Shown: piece after piece, positions 57,200 to 64,000 of the stretch
Numbering within the stretch: position 1 is the first letter of the stretch
Layout: every line of letters begins with the position of its first letter
Source: Cymodocea nodosa
Lineage: Eukaryota; Streptophyta; Magnoliopsida; Alismatales; Cymodoceaceae
Length of the DNA: 64,000 nucleotides
Assembly (NCBI GenBank): GCA_036874045.1
Contig: CM072335.1
Location: forward strand, 11,862,001 to 11,926,000
Reading direction: 5' to 3'
The notes under the pieces: model-generated
Database searches by the model: none
Seen by the model: only the letters and a program-made list of their open reading frames with translations
What the model was told of the DNA's origin: nothing
Position numbers and translations under genes: made by a program

Positions 57200-58060
57200 A
57201 AAGATAAAAAAATCCATGTAATAGACCGGAAGTCAAAATCAGAAAAATGGAAAATATAGAAAAAACTCTAAAGCAAAGGAAACCCGTAAGCAAAACCTAT
57301 ATACCCAACAAAACCAAACAAAAATTACACGTGTCAAATACCACATTTCAAGACCTATCTACCAGAAGGTTACACCAAAGGCTCCCACAAAACTGTCTAC
57401 TATAAAAAAACCTAAATAAAAGATGGATACCTAGAGTAAAAACAGTCATTCCAAGCCAATTCAGATGTTCCAACAAGTGTGGCAGGCAACCAAGATAATT
57501 TGCTATCCATTATTGCTCAAAGTTAACTGATTCTTGCAAGAAAAGATATAGTCTGTGGTATCCAAAAAACTTCTATTTATTGCTCCTCTACAATGAATGC
57601 TCAAATTATCCAGGTAATACCAAGTCACAGGGTAGCTAAACAAGAGATGCCCCAGTTCATACTCTCAATCTCAGCAGATATCACAGGTAGTAACTATGTC
57701 AAGGGCTCATCGTTTTCTCCTATGTTTAGTAGTCAACTTGTCTAAAAAGAGAAGTCACTAGTCTGTGGTATCCATAAAACTTCTATTTATTGCTCCTCTA
57801 CAATGAATGCTCAAATTATCCAGGTAATACCAAGTCACAGGTTAGCTAAACAAGAGATGCCCCAGTTCATACTCTCAATCTCAGCAGATATCACAGGTAG
57901 TCACTATGTCAAGGGCTCATCATTTTCTCCTATATTTAGTAAACTTGTCTAAAAAGAGAAGCCACATGAAACACCTAAACATTCAGCAGGCTTTCAACTT
58001 TTCACAGATCCCACCAAGAGATGTTGGGTATAGCTCTGTTGGCTAACCAGACAACTATAA
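57200..58060 (-). pseudogene. LINE (non-LTR) remnant, zf-RVT region, with tandem duplication
   Basis: Minus-strand frames give DKLTTKHRRKR, LDIVTTCDIC and YELGHLLFSYPVTWYYLDNL, the signature of the zinc-binding zf-RVT region at the end of plant LINE reverse transcriptases. Stops are frequent. No RT core, poly(A) tail or target duplication was found. Confidence 0.55.
57551..57962. repeat. Tandem duplication, period 210 bp
   Basis: 57551-57760 recurs at 57761-57962 with a few substitutions and a short deletion near its end. It covers the zf-RVT-like part of the LINE remnant. Confidence 0.9.
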
Positions 58061-58320
58061 TTTTCTTTGGTGATTGAACATTCCAAGAAACATGTCCACA
58101 TTCATAAAAGGTTCCTTGAGTTTCGCTAACAATAAGCCTTCTATGTGGAGGATTGTGAGAACATAAGAGATGGTTGGAAGTGAATTAATTTTATTAACAA
58201 ACATAAGTCTTCTATATATAAAGGTTACAAAAAGAAGACAAATACAATTTAAATAATATAAAAATAAACCTTCATACAACACACATAATATTTTAATACT
58301 CTAATATTCTCCCTCAAGCT
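58061..58320 (-). repeat. Copia-type LTR start and polypurine tract (minus strand)
   Basis: On the minus strand AGCTTGAGGGAGAA (58319-58306) is followed by TATTAGAGTATTAAAATATT. A related TGTTAGAGTATTAAGATATT occurs at 61219-61200, so the two may be LTR starts of one element in minus orientation. Similarity is limited to about 45 bp, so the pairing is uncertain. Confidence 0.4.
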
Positions 58321-61300
58321 AAAACATCTAGTTTACAATAGATTTAATAAGAATCCAACAAATTTAAATATAGTAGAAAACAACAAATACTTAGAAAAAC
58401 ATAAAAACCAATTGTTGTGACAATAATAGCAGTAAAAGTAGCGGTAGTTGCGGTCATAGAAGTAATAGAAAAAAGATTAATTAGAGACAAGTCTAAGAAA
58501 TATGAAATATTATATCTTAGATAGTAGTAAATTAATCATTGAATGATACAATTTAAGACAACAAAATAGACAAGAAAATGTGGTCAAAAGTGAAGACAAG
58601 TAGATAGATGTGATCTATCCTCAAGATTTTTTTATTTTTTTATTTATCTCCTCTTTTACTTACACCATTTTTTAACACTTTTTTCAAAAAAACTCTTTTT
58701 TCTTTTTCTCTCTCTCCTTTCTCTTTCTCTCTCCCCTTTTTTAAACACATGCACCCTTTCCTCTCCTTTATTTTTCCTCTCCCCAACTAAAATCCCTTAT
58801 GGGTTATAGAAGCAATAAAGAAGGGGGCAAGATCAAATGGCAAATTCTATAACATCAATGTGCAATAGTAGTAGCCATGCAATGGATTGCTTCTATAGTA
58901 TCTCATTAAGGAGGCGATGGTTCCAATCTAATGCACGACAACATAGGAGCAAGCTCAAGAGGTCAAGGTTGAGTGGTTCAATAGTGGTGGTGGTAGTTGT
59001 AATGACAATGAGGGTGATTGTGTGGCAGATGGCAATGATCGAAGCAAGGGTTAGATTTGGGCTTTTCTCCTCTTGATTTCTCGATCAACCCTTCTCTCCA
59101 AGGGAGTGGTGGTTGAGGAAAAAGGAAGGGACAAGAGTCTATGACAATTTGTAGGAAGGGCCACAAGGCCTTAGTGGCAACAACAAATGTTAGATGTACA
59201 AAAGGTGATAGAAATGTATGCTATGATCGGGGAAAGGGCATTGGTGCCTATAGTTTTGTATAGGTGGATGACAAACAATGGTGGGAAGTAGCTATCCTAG
59301 GAGGTTTTAAAGTATAGGTTTTAATCTTATAAAGTCTTAAGTAAATTTCTTAATTATTCCTAAAATTTAGGGAAAAACGATTTATAACTTTTAACTTAAA
59401 TTTACTTAATTAAATTTAAGAACTCCTACTATAATTCCTAAAAATAAATGTAAAACTAAAGAGAAGTTAGTTTTCTATGTTAATTTTTACTTGGTTTTAA
59501 GAAATATCATTGTAATTTTAACATTAGAATTGATAGTTGAAAAGTATTCTGAAGTTACTAGTTTAATTGAAAATTATTCTAATTTTTTATGGGAGAAATG
59601 TATGCAACACTATTATACACAATCAACACACAAACAAGCATTAACATGCATCTCTTTAATTTTTCAAAGTCAACATATAATATATACGAACATAGAAACA
59701 TTCATACAAACACTCACAACATATACATTACAAATAAAAAGGAAAATGGAATGAACACCTATTTTCTCTACGTGAATTTCTTCCTTCGAAAGTTACTCAA
59801 GAGTAGATACTTCGTATCTTTACTCTAAGTGTACCACTTTTCAAATGATATACTCTAATTGAATGAGGCTTCTGAAGGGCATCAATTCCACGGCTCTTCT
59901 ACCAAGTGAAAAGATGAAATAACCAATTTCTGAATTTCCACCTTTCAAGAATATGCTTAGACAAGGAGGTTCCAAATGGATGAATAGGGGAATGGAAGAA
60001 GAAGGAGTGACACTTCCTTCTTGGATGAAATGAATGGGTGCAATAAAAAGAAAATGAAATAAAATTTGTTAGATGAAATGGGGAGAGGAAGAAGAAGATA
60101 AAGCTATATAATGACGATCAAATGTCTCATAAGGATGCATTGCAACCAAATTTCTTAATGAACCTATTGTATTTCTTCATTTCAGTCCACGATCTTTGTC
60201 ATGTCATTCATTACATCCTTTGATATGGGAATACATCTTTTAATGTCATTTCTTCTTAGAAACTGTCATCATATTATATATTTCCACGTTGTCTCATGTA
60301 ATCTTTCTTCTTTTCTTCATTGTAGATCTAATGAAAATAAACTTTTGAAGATGTGTTTAATTTTTTCCATAAGTCGTTGTCTTTGTCAAATAGTTATCCT
60401 GTAATACTTATAAAAACTCGAACAATTATCTCATAACCCTTCTAGTTTTATCACCTATAAAACACATGATCTACAATTTTATAATCATTAGGCACTTTAC
60501 AAAACTCAAACAATTATCTATTATCTATACGTAAAACTTGAACAATTATCCATTATCTATATATAAAACTCAAATAGTTATCATAACTCTTCTAGTTTTT
60601 CAAAGTTACACATGAAAAACACGTGAAAACTTATAACTTTTAAAACACACATGCATAAATCATAACTATACGAGTTTTTTAACAATAACTTTTCAACTTT
60701 TTATATACTTAGTCTTAAATATACGACTTTTTACTTAACCTTTGAAATTAATTCTTCTCATCTTTCTTCCTTCTTGAACTCTACTTTAAGAATGAAATTT
60801 ACAATGTCTTCAATTCTTCTTATAAAATCATATAAAATAACTTTCCATGAAGCATATTTTATATAATAATTATCATATATCAATTTATGCATTATTTAAC
60901 CATTTAAAACATGCAAAACCTTAAAATCACAATTATCATACACTCTTCATTAAATCACATATAATTGCAATTATAATCTATAAAATGCATAAATTAATAT
61001 ATAAAAAATGTAAATTTTGAAGTCTAAACATCAAGTGTTTAGTTAAATTACATAACTTTAAATCTTTTCTTACAATTCTTGACTAGGTAATTTTAGGTTT
61101 ACCTCTACTTTTAATTTTTTCTGCACTAAATAATTCTCTTCTCCTAACAAGTGCACTCCTTATTTTCTTAAGAATATGACCAAACTCATATACAACATAC
61201 ATAATATCTTAATACTCTAACAAGGACAACCACTACCCTTATAACCTATGCCTAGACGACACTTTCTACCTCAATAGACTCCTTAAGGGACTCAACATGA

Positions 61301-61806
61301 TAATGAGATTTCCACCACACTTCCGCTAGGACCCTTTTAGTCACTATCCTCTTTACCCACTTTCAGCTAGGGCACTCCAAACCTTGTGTCGAAGGAACTA
61401 CTCTAGGCTTTGGCTTCATATCCTATGTTCAGACTTCAATGACTTTTACCCCAACTTCATCCATCCATTTCGATGATCCTTGGAATGTTCCCAATAGATA
61501 ATTCCACCTAGGTGCCCACCAAGGCACATTTATCCTAACATGTCTATTTCCAATTTGCACCATCAATAGACGAAATAGTGGACTAAATAGTTGCTACTTA
61601 CCCAAACATTCTACTGCATTTGTTAACATGATAATAGAAAATTGATAATTGTACTTCCATGACAGTATCTATTTTCTAGGTATGTTCATCAATTCAAAAA
61701 TAAGACAACTTTGCATCTTACTTGGTTTACTCTTTAATGAAGCTATAACAATAAATATGAATAATTGAATTCTAGGTTTAAGAAGAAATATCAAAATCTT
61801 GACTAT
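58321..61806. other. AT-rich repeat-derived DNA without recognisable genes
   Basis: 58640-58790 is a polypyrimidine zone; 58800-59300 is less AT-rich but no frame resembles a protein I know. Short diverged repeats of AAACT(C/T)(G/A)AACAATTATC lie at 60415-60590, the third word region with CTTCTAGTTTT being repeated too. 61200-61640 has higher GC and gene-like composition (CACACTTCCGCTAGGACCC and similar) but no clear family. Confidence 0.4.
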
Positions 61807-61908
61807 TGTTGATACACAAAAGGTTATTACAAGAGAGTTACAACAAGCATCAAGTAAATGAACTTTCCATTTACCTGAAAGTACAACATAAGAAATATCT
61901 TTTTAACA
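61807..61908 (-). repeat. 3' LTR of the right-hand copia element
   Basis: 102 bp with short inverted ends TGTTAA/TCAACA (minus-strand reading). No other copy is in the window to confirm its length. Confidence 0.5.
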
Positions 61909-61989
61909 CTCCCCCTCAAACTAGAGCATAAAGATTAAATAGTCTCAACTTGTTACAAAAAATGGCAAAACTACCTGTAGGAAGAGTTT

Positions 61990-64000
61990 TGGTAAATATA
62001 TCTCCAATTTATCGAGAAGATTGTGTATAAATTGTACTAATAGTTCTATTGAAGATCAGCTGGCGAACATAATGGCAATCCACTTTGATATGTTTAATTC
62101 TTTCATGAAAAATTTCATTATTTGCAATGCATAGAGAAACTTGATTATCACAATGTAAAGAAATAGGAGAGTGAATAGGAACACCAAATTCAGCTAATAG
62201 ATTCTTGACCAGACGAGTTCTTGGCTAACATTGCAGATGATCCTATATTCTAATTCAACAATAGAAGTGGAGACAATAGATTCTTGATCTAGATGAGTTC
62301 TTGGCTAACATTGTAGATGACCCTATATTCTGATTCAACACTAGAAGTAGAGACAACACTTTATTTTTTACTTCACTAAGTGATGAGATTTCCACCAAGG
62401 TACGTACAAAAACCTAAAGTGGATTTCCGATCAACCTTGTCACCTACATAGAATATGCAGCTAGAGTAAGATTGGATGTTTTGGAGTAAATCAGGCCCTT
62501 GCTAAGACACTGTTTTATATAAGCAACAACTCATAATGTACTCCAATGAATCTTTTTAGGCTCTTGCATAAATTGACTTAGTAAACTGACTACAAAGGTT
62601 ATGTCAAGGCGCGTAACAATGAGGTAAATTAGTTTTCTAATAAGACAGCGATACCACCCAACATCTTGAAAGGGTTTAGCCTCCTTTTCCTAGAGTTGAG
62701 GGTTTGGCTCCATTGGTGTCGTTACAGGCTTGCATCCAAGCATACTAGTCTCCTTGAGAATGTCAATAGCATACTTCCTTTAAGATAGTGAAATTTTGTT
62801 AGTAGCATATGTGAATTCAATACCAAGAAAAAATCGTAGTTTTCCCATGTCACAAAGAACAAACTCTTTATGTAGAAACACATTAGTATCTGTTATACTT
62901 GTTGTATCATTGCCAGTTAATAAAATGTCAACATATACAGTCATAATAGTGACTCTAGAGGCTCGACACTGAATAAAGATGAAACTATCAACAATACATT
63001 TCTAGAAACCATGAGCCAACATAACAAAATTGAGTTTGCCAAACCATGCATGGGGACTTTGCTTTAGTGTAGATAGCTTTTTAGAAACGATAGACTAGGT
63101 TCTCTCTCTTAGTAACATACCTTAGAGGTTGCTCTATAAAAACTTCTTCAATAAGATCATCATAAAGGAAAACATTCTTGACATCAAACTAAGAAAGAGA
63201 CCATGATTTAGAGACAACCAGAGCAAGAATAAAGTAGATGGAACTAAGGCAGGCAACAAGACAAAATATTTCATGATAATCAACCCTATATGTCTGAGTG
63301 AATCCAAGAGCCACAAGACGAGTTTTATGATGCTCAAGAGTTCCATTGATGTAGTATTTGTTGGTGAATACCCAACGACAGCTAACTGTAGGAGTGTGCG
63401 ATAGTTAAGGAACAAGAACCCACATTCCCTGATCCTGTAATGTTTATATTTCAACATCCATAACACACTTCCAAAGTGGAAGGATAAGTGCTTTCTCAAA
63501 ATTGTTGGGAATAGACTTAGACACAAGGGTAAGAGCAAAGGGTGTGCTAGTAGGGGAATGATAATTGTAAAAAATAACATTGGAGATGAGATGGGCAATA
63601 CAGGAGCATGTACCTTTCCAAAGTGCAATGGGTAACTCAAGAGAAGTAGAATATGTAACTGTAGGTGAGGATGGAGATGGTTTTGTGGTAGGAGCAATGG
63701 TTGGACAGTGTTGTCGTCAATGATATACCTATAAGGGAGGTGGTTGAGGAGAGGGATCCTCATATGAGTGCTGTTGTGAAACAATCCCTAATGAGGAAAC
63801 AAGAGTGGGACAATGAGCTGTAGCAGAAGAAGGAACAGTGAAAGGTTGTAGTGGATTACTCATTGTAGGAGAAAAATAAGGAACATTCTCTTGAAAAATA
63901 ACATCAACAGAAACCAAACATTGACGAGTGAAAGGATGAAAGCAATGGTATCCCTTTTGAGAATGGGGATAACCAATGAAGACATATTTGATAAATCTAG
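61990..64000 (-). pseudogene. Copia pol (integrase end to RNase H), decayed, 5' end outside window
   Basis: From 64000 downward: an integrase tail with GYPHSQKGYHCFHP-like reading, RT start and RT (63134-63784 zone) with GLFLSLMSRMF and TLEHHKTRLVA-like sequence, a catalytic zone reading VYVDILLTGND near 62945, then MEPNPQL, and RNase H with LHCDNQVSLCIANNEIFHER (near 62110) and KHIKVDCHYV. Stops and frameshifts throughout. Confidence 0.75.
62201..62358. repeat. Tandem duplication, period 79 bp
   Basis: Units begin at 62201 (ATTCTTGACC) and 62280 (ATTCTTGATC) and share GAGTTCTTGGCTAACATTG and GATGA(T/C)CCTATATTCT. It lies in the RT-RNase H linker of the copia pseudogene. Confidence 0.85.

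Larger units (their letters stand above)
61807..64000 (-). mobile_element. Ty1/copia element with very short LTR, running off the window
   Basis: Minus-strand element. The 3' LTR is 61807-61908 (TGTTAA...TCAACA, about 102 bp), preceded by the polypurine tract TTTGAGGGGGAG (61920-61909). Pol follows toward higher coordinates; the 5' part lies beyond 64000. It is the same general lineage as 54310-56510, in opposite orientation, but clearly diverged from it. Confidence 0.7.

Overview
This is nuclear DNA of a flowering plant. The evidence is intron-split genes with plant-type products (a JMJ30/JMJD5-like JmjC oxygenase and an ABHD18-like hydrolase) embedded in AT-rich DNA full of plant transposon families: Athila-like Ty3/gypsy, Ty1/copia, PIF/Harbinger, hAT, FAR1/MULE and LINE. 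The GC-rich first exon of the JmjC gene in an AT-rich background fits a non-grass monocot, but this is a weak inference.

Layout. 294-8873 (+): six-exon JmjC gene whose last intron (4 kb) holds a small copia remnant, hAT debris and a perfect 198-bp tandem duplication. 8874-11390: AT-rich intergenic DNA between two tail-to-tail genes. 11391-14878 (-): five-exon ABHD18-like gene with a GC-AG first intron; its leader and promoter run to about 16460. 16723-44092: a PIF/Harbinger-like element (TIRs, TTA duplications) with a decayed DDE transposase, a Myb/SANT-like gene split in two, and a captured host-gene fragment. Inserted in the Myb/SANT intron, between 5-bp TGCAT duplications, is a 22.2-kb composite retroelement (19386-41580). 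45060-47296 (+): a decayed FAR1-like gene. 51390-57105 (+) and 61807-end (-): copia elements, one nested. 57200-58060 (-): a LINE remnant.

The most unusual part is the composite retroelement. Its main unit (24840-41580, minus strand) has two 1.85-kb LTRs, a tRNA-Asp-type primer site and four separate coding units in the order CCHC/gag-C-protease-RT-RNase H-integrase, an acidic coiled-coil ORF with a plant-transposon domain, the gag core (after pol rather than before it), and an F-box protein. A cluster of the same hairpin (CGTTGAGTTA, short loop, TAACTCAACG) stands before each unit and recurs in the LTRs. A second, plus-strand partial copy (19386-24515) joins the LTR promoter region almost directly to the F-box leader, and its outer end lies exactly at the product end of an internal polypurine tract. 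All ORFs carry stops or frameshifts, so these copies are dead, but the layout suggests a retrotransposon family with several transcripts and a captured F-box gene.

Only the two host genes look intact. All coordinates were read by eye from the sequence; splice sites were chosen by consensus and reading-frame continuity.
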